The notes below the pieces were generated by a model. That model saw only the letters and a program-made list of their open reading frames with translations. It ran no database searches and was not told where the DNA came from. Of a DNA stretch of 64,000 nucleotides, positions 25,938 through 35,097 are shown piece by piece. The position numbers and the translations under genes were made by a program. Source of the DNA: Gammaproteobacteria bacterium MFB021 (GTDB lineage: Bacteria > Pseudomonadota > Gammaproteobacteria > Pseudomonadales > Halomonadaceae); assembly GCA_000737985.1 (NCBI GenBank), contig JNVT01000092.1:23257-87256 (forward strand), written 5' to 3'. Each line of letters opens with the position of its first letter. Position 1 is the first letter of the stretch.

Positions 25938-26606
25938 GTGGAACATCGATTCTGGCAGCAGCGCTGGGAGCAGGCACAGCTCGGCTTTCATCTGAGCTTC
26001 GTCCATCCCATTCTCAAGCGCCATCTGGCGCGCTATGCGCTCGCGCCGGGGGCGCGGGTGTTCCTGCCGCTGTGCGGCAAGACCCTGGATATCGGCTGGC
26101 TGCTGAGTGAGGGGTATGCGGTGGTCGGCGCCGAGTTGAGCGAGCTGGCGGTGGCGCAGCTGTTCGCCGAACTCGGGGTCGAGCCGACGGTTAGCGAGTG
26201 GGAAGGCGGCCAGTGCTGGCAGCACGGCGCGCTGAGCGTCTATCAGGGCGATATCTTTGCGCTGACCCCGGCGGCGCTGGGCGCGATCGACCTGGTCTAC
26301 GATCGCGCCGCCCTGGTGGCGCTGCCGCCGCCGATGCGCGACGCCTACGCTAGCCAGCTGCTCGCGCTGAGCGGTGCCGCACCGCAGTTGCTGATCACCT
26401 TCGAGTACGACCCGGCGGAGAAGGAGGGCCCACCGTTTCCGGTACTCCCGGCGGAGGTTGCCCGCCACTACGCCGACACTCATGAATTCGCAGAGCTGTC
26501 GCGCAAGGACGTGCTCGACGCCGCGCTCAGCTTCCGCGATGCGGGCGTGTCGCGTTTCGTCGAAGTCGCCTGGCAGCTGCTGCCGCGTGCGCAGGGGCCA
26601 ACTTGA
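25938..26606 (+). CDS. tpm: Thiopurine S-methyltransferase
   Basis: A SAM-dependent methyltransferase of 222 residues. In bacteria, TPMT methylates thiopurines and also selenium and tellurium species, conferring tellurite tolerance in some. It matches the family throughout: WQQRWEQAQLGFHL at the start, VFLPLCGKTLDIGWLLSEGY (SAM site), VVGAELSELAVAQLF, YDRAALVALPPPMRDAYA, and the C-terminal EVAWQLLPR. The GTG at 25938 is the start, with AAGGAG 7 bases before it. It is a single gene convergent with the APC permease. Confidence 0.93.
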   Translation: MEHRFWQQRWEQAQLGFHLSFVHPILKRHLARYALAPGARVFLPLCGKTLDIGWLLSEGYAVVGAELSELAVAQLFAELGVEPTVSEWEGGQCWQHGALSVYQGDIFALTPAALGAIDLVYDRAALVALPPPMRDAYASQLLALSGAAPQLLITFEYDPAEKEGPPFPVLPAEVARHYADTHEFAELSRKDVLDAALSFRDAGVSRFVEVAWQLLPRAQGPT

Positions 26607-26700
26607 CCGCCGACGGGAACTCGCTATCGGCCGTCGTCCAGACCAGGCGTGCCACCTGACACCTGCCCATCCTCTATCGCCAGCGCGAAAAACTCGCACT

Positions 26701-26757
26701 CTCGCTCAGGGTCGGTGAGACCACCTGAGCGAGAGTCCGCGCCTCTGAGAGAGGCGA
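26701..26757. terminator. Tandem hairpins between convergent tpm and permease genes
   Basis: CTCGCTCAGG (26701-26710) pairs perfectly with CCTGAGCGAG (26724-26733), and a second hairpin CGCCTC-TGAGA-GAGGCG follows at about 26740-26756. They lie between the two stops and could serve as terminators for both strands, though long T-runs are lacking. Confidence 0.55.
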
Positions 26758-26776
26758 TCTGAAGACGATCAGCCGG

Positions 26777-28225
26777 TCAGTAAGCCCCGGCGCCGGGCGG
26801 CGAGAGCGGCGCGTCGCCGGCCATCGCACGCGCACGACCGAACAGTACCCCCGCCAGCAGAGCGAGCAGCGGAATCAGGGCCAGCAGGGCGCTGATCCCG
26901 ATGCTGCCGCCGGTCACCAGGGTGAAGTTGGAGAGCACCAGGGCCAGGCTGGCGAGCAGCAGCACGGCGGCGAGACTCGGCGCTATCCGCGTCTGCCAGC
27001 GGCGCTGCCCGGCGAGTTCTGGATGGCGCCGGAAGAACGCCAGCGAAGCCAGGGTGGTCAGCAGCATCAGACCGATCATGCCCACGGTGGCAATGCCCGC
27101 CATGTAGCCGAAGACCTGCGTCAGCGGGTCCAGTCCCAGCGCCAGACACAGCAGCATCAGCACCAGTGCGGTGAGTGTCTGCACCATCGATGCGTGGGAA
27201 GGCGCGCGATGTCGTGGGTGAATGCGCGCCAGCCGCCGCGGCAGCGTACCCTGACGCGCCAGGGTGAACTGATAGCGGGCAAGCACGTTGTGAAAGCTCA
27301 GCACGCAGGCGAAGAGGCTGGTGAGCAGCAGCACCTGCATCAGATCGCGCATCACGCCGCCGGTATAGCGTTCGGCGGTGTCGAGCAGCAGGTTGGCGTC
27401 GCCATCCAGGGTCTTCTGGGCGATGCCGGCGACTTCACCGGCGCCATTGGCGACCACCAGGGCCCACACCGAGAGAGTGTAGAACACGCCGATGATCAGC
27501 ACCGCAAGATAGGTCGCCCGGGGGATGGTGCGCGCTGGCTGGCGGGCTTCGTCGCGAAATACCGCGGTAGCCTCGAAGCCGATGAAGCCGGTGAGCGCGA
27601 ACAGCACCGCTACGCCGAGGCCGCTGGTGAGCGCGGCACTCGGCGTGAAGGAGGAAAACTCGATGCCGTGGGCGCCGCCGTCGGCGAAGATGGTCAGATT
27701 CATGATCACCACCACGGCGATCTCCAGCACCAGCGCCACACCCAGCACCTTGGCGCTGAGTTCGATATGGCGATAGCCGAGGTAGGCGACGATGGCGACA
27801 GTGAGCAGCGAGTAGATCCACCAGGGGATGGCGGGGCCGCCGCTGTGGCGGACGAAGTCGCCGACCGCCCAGCCCATGTAGCCGTAGACACCGGCCTGGA
27901 TGGCGGTGTAGGCGACCAGCGCCATGAACGCGGTGCCCAGTCCCAGGCGCCGGCCGAGCCCGAGAGTCACGTAGGAGAAGAAGGCGCCGGCCTCCTTGAC
28001 GTGGGGTGTCATCGCCACGAAACCGACCGAGAAGATCAGCATCACCAGCGAGGCGATGAGAAAGCCCACCGGCGCCCCGGCACCGTTGCCGGAGGCCAGA
28101 GCGATGGGGGCGTTGCCGCCGATCACGGTGAGCGGCGCGGCGGCAGCGATGACCATGAATACGATACTGCCGGTACCCAGACTGCCGTGAAGGCGTGTCG
28201 GGTCCGCAGGGGCGGTGGTGTCCAT
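26777..28225 (-). CDS. APC-family amino acid permease
   Basis: A 482-residue, roughly twelve-helix inner-membrane transporter. Family features are GTGSIVFMVIAAAAPLTVIG at the start, the G-rich helix 1 NAPIALASGNGAG, FFSYVTLGLGRRLGLGTAF, and the helix 6-7 FALTGFIGFEATAVFRDEAR. GAGGAA precedes the ATG at 28225. It is the last gene of the minus-strand set with the nitrilase-fold amidase, class III aminotransferase and mmsA-like dehydrogenase. It probably imports the amine or amino acid substrate of that set. Confidence 0.9.
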   Translation of the reverse strand: MDTTAPADPTRLHGSLGTGSIVFMVIAAAAPLTVIGGNAPIALASGNGAGAPVGFLIASLVMLIFSVGFVAMTPHVKEAGAFFSYVTLGLGRRLGLGTAFMALVAYTAIQAGVYGYMGWAVGDFVRHSGGPAIPWWIYSLLTVAIVAYLGYRHIELSAKVLGVALVLEIAVVVIMNLTIFADGGAHGIEFSSFTPSAALTSGLGVAVLFALTGFIGFEATAVFRDEARQPARTIPRATYLAVLIIGVFYTLSVWALVVANGAGEVAGIAQKTLDGDANLLLDTAERYTGGVMRDLMQVLLLTSLFACVLSFHNVLARYQFTLARQGTLPRRLARIHPRHRAPSHASMVQTLTALVLMLLCLALGLDPLTQVFGYMAGIATVGMIGLMLLTTLASLAFFRRHPELAGQRRWQTRIAPSLAAVLLLASLALVLSNFTLVTGGSIGISALLALIPLLALLAGVLFGRARAMAGDAPLSPPGAGAY

Positions 28226-28248
28226 GAGACGATTTCCTCGTTGTTATT

Positions 28249-28302
28249 GGTTGGAAATTCGGGGTTGGAAATACGAGTAGTTGGAAACACGGGTAGTGAG
28301 AA
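28249..28302. repeat. Degenerate tandem repeat of about 15-17 bp, three to four units
   Basis: GGTTGGAAATTCGG, GGTTGGAAATACGAGTA, GTTGGAAACACGGGTA and a worn GTGAGAAATGTGG follow one another. They fill most of the 100-base gap between the nitrilase-fold gene and the permease gene. Confidence 0.6.
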
Positions 28303-28325
28303 ATGTGGTGTCGCTATGAGGCTGT

Positions 28326-29102
28326 CTAGGTGATGAAAAGCTCCTGGCGCAGATCATCGAGATAGGGGTTGGCTGCGCGGCCTGCGGCGACGACGGCGGG
28401 GTCGACCTCGGCGTGGATCAGCGCCTCGCCGGCGCTGGGCGCCTCGGCGAGGGGCTCGCCGTTCGGTGCCACGATCAGGCTGTGGCCGACGTAGTCGAAC
28501 GCTGCCTCGCGGCCGTGCTGGTTGGTATAGGCCACATAGACCTGGTTCTCCCAGGCCCGGGTGGGGATGAGCCGCTGGTTGACGTGGGCGAACGGCTGCA
28601 TCTGGGCGGTGGGCACGCAGATCAACTCGGCGCCCTGGCGCGCGGCGGCGCGTACGCTCTCCGGGAACTCCACGTCATAGCAGATCATCAGGGCGATGCG
28701 CACGCCGTGATAGTCCGCCACGCAGGTGGGGCGGTCGCCGGCGGTGAACTGATCGCGGTCGACATCACCGAACAGGTGCGCCTTGTGGTAGCGCGCGAGC
28801 ACCTGGCCGTCGGCGCCGATCAGGTGGGCGGCGTTGAAGCAGGCGCCGGACTCGATCTCCGGCCCGCCCACCACCAGGCCGATGGCGTGGCGTGCGGCGA
28901 TCTCGCGGGCGCGCTCCAGCGGTGCCGCCTGCGCCAGCGCCCGGGTGTCGTCGCCGAGGACATAGCCGGTCAGGAACATCTCCGGGGTGATCAACAGCGC
29001 CGCGCCTTCCGCCGCGGCGCGACGGGCGCTCTCGTCCAGGCGCTCAAGATTGGTGGCGATATCGCCGTGCGTGCTCAGTGCCTGCCAGGCGGCGATCTGC
29101 AT
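28326..29102 (-). CDS. Carbon-nitrogen hydrolase (nitrilase superfamily)
   Basis: This 258-residue cytosolic amidase should hydrolyse a C-N bond of an amide or omega-amidated acid. The catalytic triad is visible: Glu41 (ITPEMFLTGY), Lys107 (RYHKAHLFGD) and Cys141 (LMICYDVEFPE). Length and motifs resemble the Nit/omega-amidase and small aliphatic amidase branch, not the longer nitrilases. AAAGGAG precedes the ATG at 29102. It lies between the aminotransferase and the APC permease. An omega-amidase or N-carbamoyl/amide role in the same pathway is plausible but unproven. Confidence 0.88.
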   Translation of the reverse strand: MQIAAWQALSTHGDIATNLERLDESARRAAAEGAALLITPEMFLTGYVLGDDTRALAQAAPLERAREIAARHAIGLVVGGPEIESGACFNAAHLIGADGQVLARYHKAHLFGDVDRDQFTAGDRPTCVADYHGVRIALMICYDVEFPESVRAAARQGAELICVPTAQMQPFAHVNQRLIPTRAWENQVYVAYTNQHGREAAFDYVGHSLIVAPNGEPLAEAPSAGEALIHAEVDPAVVAAGRAANPYLDDLRQELFIT

Positions 29103-29163
29103 GGAGAACTCCTTTTGAATAGGGCGAGTGGCAGCGGGCGCGTCATCTTGGGCGCTATGTCGC

Positions 29164-29192
29164 TATAGACGTTACCCCGATATAGACGTTAC
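29164..29192. repeat. 12-bp direct repeat with 17-bp period
   Basis: TATAGACGTTAC occurs at 29164-29175 and again at 29181-29192. It lies in the 128-base gap between the aminotransferase stop and the amidase start. Confidence 0.65.
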
Positions 29193-29230
29193 GCCCGCCG
29201 GGACTGGCCGGTTTTCGATCCGGCCTCCCC

Positions 29231-30535
29231 TCAGCCCAGTGTACCCAGCGCCTCGTCGATGATCGCCAACCCCTGTTCGGCCTCACCGGCGGTGACGATG
29301 CACGGTGGCACCACGTGGATGCGGTTGGCGACCACGAATGCCAGCAGGCCACGCTCCATCATCGCCTGCTTGAGCTTGCCGACCTTGGCCGCGGCCAGCG
29401 GCGTGCGGCTGTCGCGATCTTCGACCAGCTCGATGGCGTGGAACACGCCTAGGCCGCGCACCTCGCCGACGTGCGCATGGCGCTGGGCCAGGCGGGCGAG
29501 GCCGGGGCTGAGTACCGTCTCGCCGATATGGCGGGCGTTGTCGACGATACCCTCTTCCTGCATCGTCTCCAGGGTGGCGCAGATCGCCGCCATGGCCAGC
29601 GGATGGCCGGAGTAGGTCAGGCCGCCGTAGAACATCTCTTCATCGAAGTGGTGGGCGATGCGCTGATTGACGATCACCCCGCCGGCGGGCACGTAGCCCG
29701 AGTTGACCCCCTTGGCGAAGGTGATCAGGTCCGGCACCACGCCGAAGTGGTCCAGCGCCAGCCAGGCGCCGGTGCGGCCGAAGCCGGCCATCACCTCGTC
29801 GAAGATCAGCACCAGGCCGAACTCGTCGGCCAGTGCGCGCACGCCGGCCAGATAGCCCGGCGGCGGTACCAGCACGCCGGCGGTGCCCGGGATGGTCTCG
29901 AGCAGCAGCCCGGCGATGCTCGCCGGCCCCTCGCACTCGATCACCCGGCGCAGGTGGTGCAGCGCGCGCTGGCACTCCTCCTCCTCGTTACCGGCCCAGA
30001 ACTCGCTGCGATAGAGCCAGGGGTTGAAGAAGTGCACGTGGCCGCGGGCGTACTCGTTGGGCACACGGCGGAAATCCCCGGTGGCGGCGATCGCCGAGCC
30101 GGTGCCGCCATGGTAGGAGCGGTAGGCCGAAAGAATCTTGTCGCGGCCGGTGACCGCGCGCGCCATGCGGATGGCGTTCTCATTGGCATCGGCGCCGGCG
30201 TTGGTGAAGAACACCTTGGCGAAGCCGGCCGGGGCGCGTTCGAGGATCTTCTCCGCGGCGCGCCCGCGCATCCAGTTGGCGTGGGCGGGGGCGATGGTGG
30301 TCAGCTCGTCGGCCTGGGCCTTGATCGCCGCGATCACCCGCGGGTGCTGGTGGCCGATATTGGTGTTGACCAGTTGGCTGGAGAAGTCGAGGTACTCGCG
30401 GCCGTCGTAGTCCCACAGCCGGCAGCCAGCGCCGCTCTTGATCACCAGCGGATCGAGCGCGCCCTGAGCCGACCAGGAGTGGAACACATGGGCGCGGTCG
30501 AGCGCCTTCACCTGCTGATTGTCGATCGAGTGCAT
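29231..30535 (-). CDS. Class III (omega) aminotransferase
   Basis: A PLP enzyme of about 434 residues that transfers amino groups from omega-amino acids or amines, such as beta-alanine, GABA or taurine, to a keto acid. Signatures include FSSQLVNTNIGHQHPRV, FFTNAGADANENAIRMAR, AYRSYHGGTGSAIAATGD, LIFDEVMAGFGRTG (PLP-N1 Asp) and TFAKGVNSGYVPAGGVIV (Schiff-base Lys). The ATG at 30535 (AGGA six bases upstream) is preferred to earlier ATGs. It follows the mmsA-like dehydrogenase by 41 bases. The pair fits conversion of an omega-amino acid to a semialdehyde and then acyl-CoA. Confidence 0.9.
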   Translation of the reverse strand: MHSIDNQQVKALDRAHVFHSWSAQGALDPLVIKSGAGCRLWDYDGREYLDFSSQLVNTNIGHQHPRVIAAIKAQADELTTIAPAHANWMRGRAAEKILERAPAGFAKVFFTNAGADANENAIRMARAVTGRDKILSAYRSYHGGTGSAIAATGDFRRVPNEYARGHVHFFNPWLYRSEFWAGNEEEECQRALHHLRRVIECEGPASIAGLLLETIPGTAGVLVPPPGYLAGVRALADEFGLVLIFDEVMAGFGRTGAWLALDHFGVVPDLITFAKGVNSGYVPAGGVIVNQRIAHHFDEEMFYGGLTYSGHPLAMAAICATLETMQEEGIVDNARHIGETVLSPGLARLAQRHAHVGEVRGLGVFHAIELVEDRDSRTPLAAAKVGKLKQAMMERGLLAFVVANRIHVVPPCIVTAGEAEQGLAIIDEALGTLG

Positions 30536-30576
30536 GGGGAATCCTGTCATGTCACATGGTGTCCGGGGAGCGCTGC

Positions 30577-32076
30577 TCACAGCGTTGGCATGGTGTACTG
30601 ATTGGTCGCTTCCCGCAGACCGGAGGGCCAGCGCGCGGTGACCGTTTTCATGCGCGTGTAGAAGCGCACGCCGTCGGCACCGTGCACGTGCAGCGCGCCG
30701 AACAGCGAACGCTTCCAGCCGCCGAAGCTGTGGAACGCCATGGGCACCGGGATCGGCACGTTGACCCCGACCATGCCGACCTGGATCTGCTCGCAGTACT
30801 GCCGCGCGCTGTCGCCGTCACGGGTGAAGATGGCGGTGCCGTTGCCGAACTCGTGGTCGTTGACCATCTTGACCGCGGCATCGAAGCTTTCGGCACGGGC
30901 GATCGCCAGTACCGGACCGAAGATCTCCTCGTCGTAGATGCGCATGCCCGGCTTGACGTGGTCGAACAGGGTGCCGCCGATGAAGAAACCGTCGCTGTCG
31001 TGCTGGAGCTGGCGGCCGTCGCGCACCAGCTCGGCGCCTTCCTGCACGCCCTGCTCGATATAGCCGCTCACCTTTTCCAGATGCGCGCGGGAGACCAGCG
31101 GGCCCATGTCGTGGTCCGGTCCGTCGGTGATACTCGCGCCCACGCGCAGCTCGTCCAGGCGTGACAGCAGCTTCTCGCGCAGCTTCTCGGCGGTCTCGTC
31201 GCCCACCGGCATCGCCACCGAGATCGCCATGCAGCGCTCACCGGCACTGCCGTAGGCGGCGCCCATCAGCGCGTCCGCGGCCTGATCGAGATCGGCGTCG
31301 GGCATGACCACCATATGGTTCTTGGCCCCGCCGAGGGCCTGCACGCGCTTGCCGTGGGCGGAGGCGGTGGCGTAGACATACTCGGCGATCGGGGTCGAGC
31401 CGACGAAGCTGACCGCCTGCACGCGCGGGTCGGTGAGCAGGGTATCGACTGCCTCCTTGTCGCCGTTGACCACGTTGAGCACGCCATCGGGCAGCCCCGC
31501 TTCACTGAACAGCTCGGCGATGCGCAGGGTCGAGGACGGGTCCTTCTCCGACGGCTTGAGTATGAAGGTGTTACCCGCGGCGATGGCGATCGGGAACATC
31601 CACAGCGGCACCATGGCCGGGAAGTTGAACGGGGTGATGCCGGCGCACACCCCGAGCGGCTGCATCAGCGAGAAGGAGTCGATGCCGGGGCCGACGTTGA
31701 GCGAGTGCTCGCCCTTCTGCAGGTGGGGCATGCCGCAGGCGAACTCGACCACTTCCAGGCCGCGGGTCAGCTCGCCCTTGGCGTCGGAGAACACCTTGCC
31801 GTGCTCCTGGGAGATCAGCCGCGCCAGCTCGTCGCTGTGCTGCTCCAGCAGCGTCTTGTAGTTGAACAGGATGCGCGAGCGCTTCAGCGGTGAGAGCGTC
31901 GACCAGCTCTCGAAGGCGCGGCTGGCGGCGTTGATGGCGTACTCGACGTCATCGCGAGAGGCCAGCAGCACCTCCCCGGACTGGGCGCCGGTGGAGGGAT
32001 TGAACACCGGGCTGGTGCGGGTCGAATTCAGCGCGACGCGCTGGCCATCGATGAAATGCGTGATGGGTGCAGACAT
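30577..32076 (-). CDS. mmsA: CoA-acylating methylmalonate-semialdehyde dehydrogenase
   Basis: The 499-residue enzyme oxidises methylmalonate or malonate semialdehyde to propionyl- or acetyl-CoA with loss of CO2. Family marks are ITHFIDGQRV at the start, PLGVCAGITPFNFPAMVPLW, KPSEKDPSSTLRIAEL, FVGSTPIAEYVY, and catalytic Cys in AGERCMAISVAMPVGD, a motif typical of MMSDH rather than other aldehyde dehydrogenases. It is first in the minus-strand operon with the class III aminotransferase, and divergent from a LysR regulator at 32311. That arrangement suggests beta-alanine or a related amino acid as the catabolic substrate. Confidence 0.93.
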   Translation of the reverse strand: MSAPITHFIDGQRVALNSTRTSPVFNPSTGAQSGEVLLASRDDVEYAINAASRAFESWSTLSPLKRSRILFNYKTLLEQHSDELARLISQEHGKVFSDAKGELTRGLEVVEFACGMPHLQKGEHSLNVGPGIDSFSLMQPLGVCAGITPFNFPAMVPLWMFPIAIAAGNTFILKPSEKDPSSTLRIAELFSEAGLPDGVLNVVNGDKEAVDTLLTDPRVQAVSFVGSTPIAEYVYATASAHGKRVQALGGAKNHMVVMPDADLDQAADALMGAAYGSAGERCMAISVAMPVGDETAEKLREKLLSRLDELRVGASITDGPDHDMGPLVSRAHLEKVSGYIEQGVQEGAELVRDGRQLQHDSDGFFIGGTLFDHVKPGMRIYDEEIFGPVLAIARAESFDAAVKMVNDHEFGNGTAIFTRDGDSARQYCEQIQVGMVGVNVPIPVPMAFHSFGGWKRSLFGALHVHGADGVRFYTRMKTVTARWPSGLREATNQYTMPTL

Positions 32077-32206
32077 GGGGCAGTATCTCCGGGGCGTGAG
32101 TCAATGGGTCTGCGTGCGGCCAACGGGGGCGGCGGCCGGCACGGGGCGGAAAAGTGTGCTGCGAAGTAGCCTGCGGCAGGAGCGGAGCGTCAAGCAATCC
32201 CGGTAT

Positions 32207-32240
32207 GCTTAAGGTCACTAAAGCATTTGGTTAACCTTTG
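32207..32240. promoter_or_regulatory. Candidate LysR operator/promoter between mmsA and its regulator
   Basis: In the AT-rich spacer, AAGGT (32211-32215) and ACCTT (32234-32238) are inverted, and GGTTAACC (32229-32236) is a perfect palindrome. The block lies 131 bases before mmsA and 71 before the LysR start, a usual position for a shared LTTR binding region. Confidence 0.4.
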
Positions 32241-32310
32241 GCGCGTCGGCACCGACGCAGCGGCGGCGGAATGCGGGGCTGGGAAAAAGAACAAAGGAGA
32301 GGAGCGGGGC

Positions 32311-33264
32311 ATGAGCCAGCGCAGAATCACGCTGATGGGGCAACTGGGCGACGTCGACCTGCGCCTGCTGCGGATCTTTCGCAAGGTGGTGGAGTGCGGC
32401 GGCTTCTCGTCGGCAGAGGTCGAGCTCAATATCAGCCGCGCGGCGATCAGCATGGCGATGAGCGACCTGGAGACACGGCTGTCGATGCGCCTGTGCCAGC
32501 GCGGACGCAGCGGCTTCCGGCTGACCAGCGAAGGTCACGACGTGTACGAGGCCACGGTGCAGCTGCTGGCCGCGGTGGAAGACTTCCGTACCCGGGTCAA
32601 CGGCCTGCACTCGCGCCTGACCGGCGAGCTCAACATCGGCATCACCGACAATCTGGTCACGCTGCCCGACATGCAGGTGACCGAGGCGCTGCGTGCACTC
32701 AAGGCGCGCGGCGACAACGTGCACATCAATATCCGCATGGCCCCGCCCAACGATATCGAGATGGCGGTGCTCGGCGGCAGCCTGCACGCGGGCGTGGTGC
32801 CAGAGCTCAAGCGCGTGCCGGGGCTCGACTACCTGGCACTGTACGAAGAGCAGTCGGCGCTCTACTGCAGCGACCGGCATCCGCTGTTCGCATGCGGGGC
32901 GCCGAGCGTCGACCAGATCGCCGGCCACGACGCAGTGGTGCCCTCCTACGCCCAGACGCCCGAGATCAAGCGTGTGCACGAAGCGCTCAAGCCGATGGCC
33001 TCGGCCACTGACCGCGAAGGGGTTGCCTTTCTGGTGCTCACCGGCAGCTATATCGGCTTTCTGCCCACCCACTACGCCCAGCGCTGGCGCGACCAGGGGC
33101 GCATGCGGCGCCTCGTTCCGGACACTTCCGAGCACGCTACCCGCTACGAATATTCCACCCGCTACTATGCGATCACCCGTAAGGGGCGCCCGCCCAACCT
33201 GGTGCTGGAGAGCTTTCTGGAAGAGCTCGAGGCGTGTCTGGCGCAGACGCGGGGCGAGTGCTAG
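32311..33264 (+). CDS. LysR-type transcriptional regulator
   Basis: The 317-residue LTTR has an HTH (residues 15-75: LRLLRIFRKVVECGGFSSAE, then NISRAAISMAMSDLE) and an effector domain from about 105 (GELNIGITDNLVTLPDMQV). The ATG at 32311 has AAAGGAGAGGAG upstream; the open frame to 32227 is not coding in appearance. It is divergent from mmsA and the aminotransferase and probably regulates them. It converges with the Na+ symporter gene across a clear terminator. Confidence 0.9.
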   Translation: MSQRRITLMGQLGDVDLRLLRIFRKVVECGGFSSAEVELNISRAAISMAMSDLETRLSMRLCQRGRSGFRLTSEGHDVYEATVQLLAAVEDFRTRVNGLHSRLTGELNIGITDNLVTLPDMQVTEALRALKARGDNVHINIRMAPPNDIEMAVLGGSLHAGVVPELKRVPGLDYLALYEEQSALYCSDRHPLFACGAPSVDQIAGHDAVVPSYAQTPEIKRVHEALKPMASATDREGVAFLVLTGSYIGFLPTHYAQRWRDQGRMRRLVPDTSEHATRYEYSTRYYAITRKGRPPNLVLESFLEELEACLAQTRGEC

Positions 33265-33294
33265 CCCTCAGCTAGATCGTGCGATCGCTCACCA

Positions 33295-33324
33295 CGCCGA
33301 CCCGTCGAGGATCTCGGGTCGGCG
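33295..33324. terminator. Bidirectional terminator hairpin
   Basis: CGCCGACCC (33295-33303) pairs perfectly with GGGTCGGCG (33316-33324) across a 12-base loop, between the stops of the LysR gene (+) and the symporter gene (-). CGGTTT follows on the plus strand. Confidence 0.7.
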
Positions 33325-33343
33325 CGGTTTACGGGCGTGCTGC

Positions 33344-34816
33344 CTAGCCTGAGGTGAGGGCGTCTGCCGGTGAGCGTGTCTCCTGGCGCTTCGAGGCGAA
33401 ACTGACCGCGACGAACAGCGCTGAATTGACGATCAGACCGCAGAAGCCGGGGTGCCAGCCGAACGGGGAGCCGCCGAGGAACTGATAGTACAGCGTGACC
33501 GCGGCGCCGACCCCCAAGCCGATGAAGGCCGCAGCGCGGGAGGCGCGACGCCAGAACAGCGCGCCCAGCAGCATGGGCAGGAGCTGCACCACGATGCCGT
33601 AGGCCCCGAGCAGCAGCGACACCAGCGAGGCGGGATTGGCCAGCGCCAGCAGATAGGCCGCCAGCGAGATGACGATAACGCCGCCACGGGTCAGCTTCAG
33701 CACGCGCGCCTCGGGGAGATTGCGGCCGATGGGCAGGTTCTGGCCGATATCGCGAATCAGAATCGTGGCCGACGTGTGGGCCAGGTTGGCCGCCGTCGAC
33801 ATCGCGGCGGCGAGCGCCCCGGAGAGTGCCAGGCCGATCAGCCAGGCGGGGAAGTCGGCCATCTTCACCACCAGCGTCAGCAGCACTTCGTCAGGCGAGT
33901 CGAGCGGTTGGTCGGCGAGCACCACGATCCCTGCGAAGCCGACGAACAGCAGCGGAATCAGCAGATAGCTGTAGAGCGGATAGAGCACGAAGACCCGCTT
34001 GAGCGTGCGCTCGCTGCGTGCGCTGTAGAACTTCATGAAGATATGCGGCCACATCACGCAGCCCAGTGCGCTCACCAGGATCGCGGTGGAGAAGGCGCCC
34101 CAGCCCATGCCCTGTGCACCTGGCATGGTCAGATACTCCGGCGCCTCTTGCTGGATCTGACGGAACATCTCGCCGACGCCGCCGAAGAACTGATCAGCTG
34201 TGGCCAGGCCCAGGAACCAGGCGATGAAGACCATCATCACGCCCTGGAGCAGGTTGGTCCAGCCGATGCCGTGCAGGCCGCTGGCGTAAACATAGGCGGC
34301 CACCACGCCGCAGGCCAGCAGGCTACCCAGCCAGAAGGGCACGATGCCCGAGGTGGCGGCTTCGAAGAGCATCCCTGCGCCGGCGATTTGGATGGTCAGG
34401 TAGGGGATCATCGCCAGGACGCTGATGATGCCGATGAACAGCCCCAGCAGGTTGCCGCGGGTGGGGTAGCAGGCGGCGAGAAACTCGGCCTGGGTCAGGA
34501 AGCCGTGACGACGCCCGAGCCGCGAGATATAGGGCGCGATGAGCCACCACACGATCACCGCGAGGGTCAGGTAGGCAATGATGTAGAGGGCCGGTACGCC
34601 TTTGCCGTAGGCCCAGCCCGGGGCGCCGAGAAAGGCGAAGGCGGAGAAGATCTCGGCGCCGAGGATGAAGAACAGCACCAGCAGCCCGACGTGGCGGCCA
34701 CCGGCGACATAGCCCTCGAGGGAGGAGCTCTGGCCGGCGTTGGCGCGCAGCCCGACGATCAGGACCAGTAGCAGATAGCCCAGTGTCAGGCCGGTGATGA
34801 TGACGGAATCACTCAT
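33344..34816 (-). CDS. Sodium:solute symporter (SSS family)
   Basis: A 490-residue Na+-coupled uptake protein with about 13 membrane helices. Marks are the first helix VIITGLTLGYLLLVLIVGLR, GGRHVGLLVLFFILGAEIFS, the SSS core ASGLHGIGWTNLLQGVMMVF, and SGALAAAMSTAANLAHTSAT, which contains Na2-site residues of the family. It overlaps the DUF3311 gene upstream by 8 bases, so the two are co-translated. The M20 amidohydrolase lies upstream in the same direction, and the transported solute is probably that enzyme's N-acylated or amide-linked substrate. Confidence 0.92.
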   Translation of the reverse strand: MSDSVIITGLTLGYLLLVLIVGLRANAGQSSSLEGYVAGGRHVGLLVLFFILGAEIFSAFAFLGAPGWAYGKGVPALYIIAYLTLAVIVWWLIAPYISRLGRRHGFLTQAEFLAACYPTRGNLLGLFIGIISVLAMIPYLTIQIAGAGMLFEAATSGIVPFWLGSLLACGVVAAYVYASGLHGIGWTNLLQGVMMVFIAWFLGLATADQFFGGVGEMFRQIQQEAPEYLTMPGAQGMGWGAFSTAILVSALGCVMWPHIFMKFYSARSERTLKRVFVLYPLYSYLLIPLLFVGFAGIVVLADQPLDSPDEVLLTLVVKMADFPAWLIGLALSGALAAAMSTAANLAHTSATILIRDIGQNLPIGRNLPEARVLKLTRGGVIVISLAAYLLALANPASLVSLLLGAYGIVVQLLPMLLGALFWRRASRAAAFIGLGVGAAVTLYYQFLGGSPFGWHPGFCGLIVNSALFVAVSFASKRQETRSPADALTSG

Positions 34817-35030
34817 CGTCCACCTCCTCGCCGGCTTCCTGGCGGTAGGCGATCACCAGACCGACGAACAGCACGAAGACCCAGGCGACGTACCAGAAGA
34901 TGAAGAAGGGCAGCCCCAGAATCATGGGCTCGATGCGGTTGGCGATGAGCGCGCCGGGCCACACCATGGCCAGCGTGCAGACCCCAAAATAGATCAGCAT
35001 GCCCTTACTGGGCAGGGATTTTCGAGACAT
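34809..35030 (-). CDS. DUF3311 small membrane protein, symporter partner
   Basis: The 73-residue protein has two helices (GMLIYFGVCTLAMVWPGALI and LPFFIFWYVAWVFVLFVGLV) and an acidic tail EAGEEVDDE. Small DUF3311/DUF485-like proteins regularly precede SSS symporter genes and are thought to be accessory subunits. The ATG at 35030 is chosen because GAGG lies 8 bases before it; a GTG at 35039 is possible. Its stop overlaps the symporter start by 8 bases. Confidence 0.85.
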   Translation of the reverse strand: MSRKSLPSKGMLIYFGVCTLAMVWPGALIANRIEPMILGLPFFIFWYVAWVFVLFVGLVIAYRQEAGEEVDDE

Positions 35031-35097
35031 CGTGATCACCTCATTGTTGTTGGTGTGAACCTGAATCGTCGTTGGTGGTGTGAACCAGGCGCCGAGG

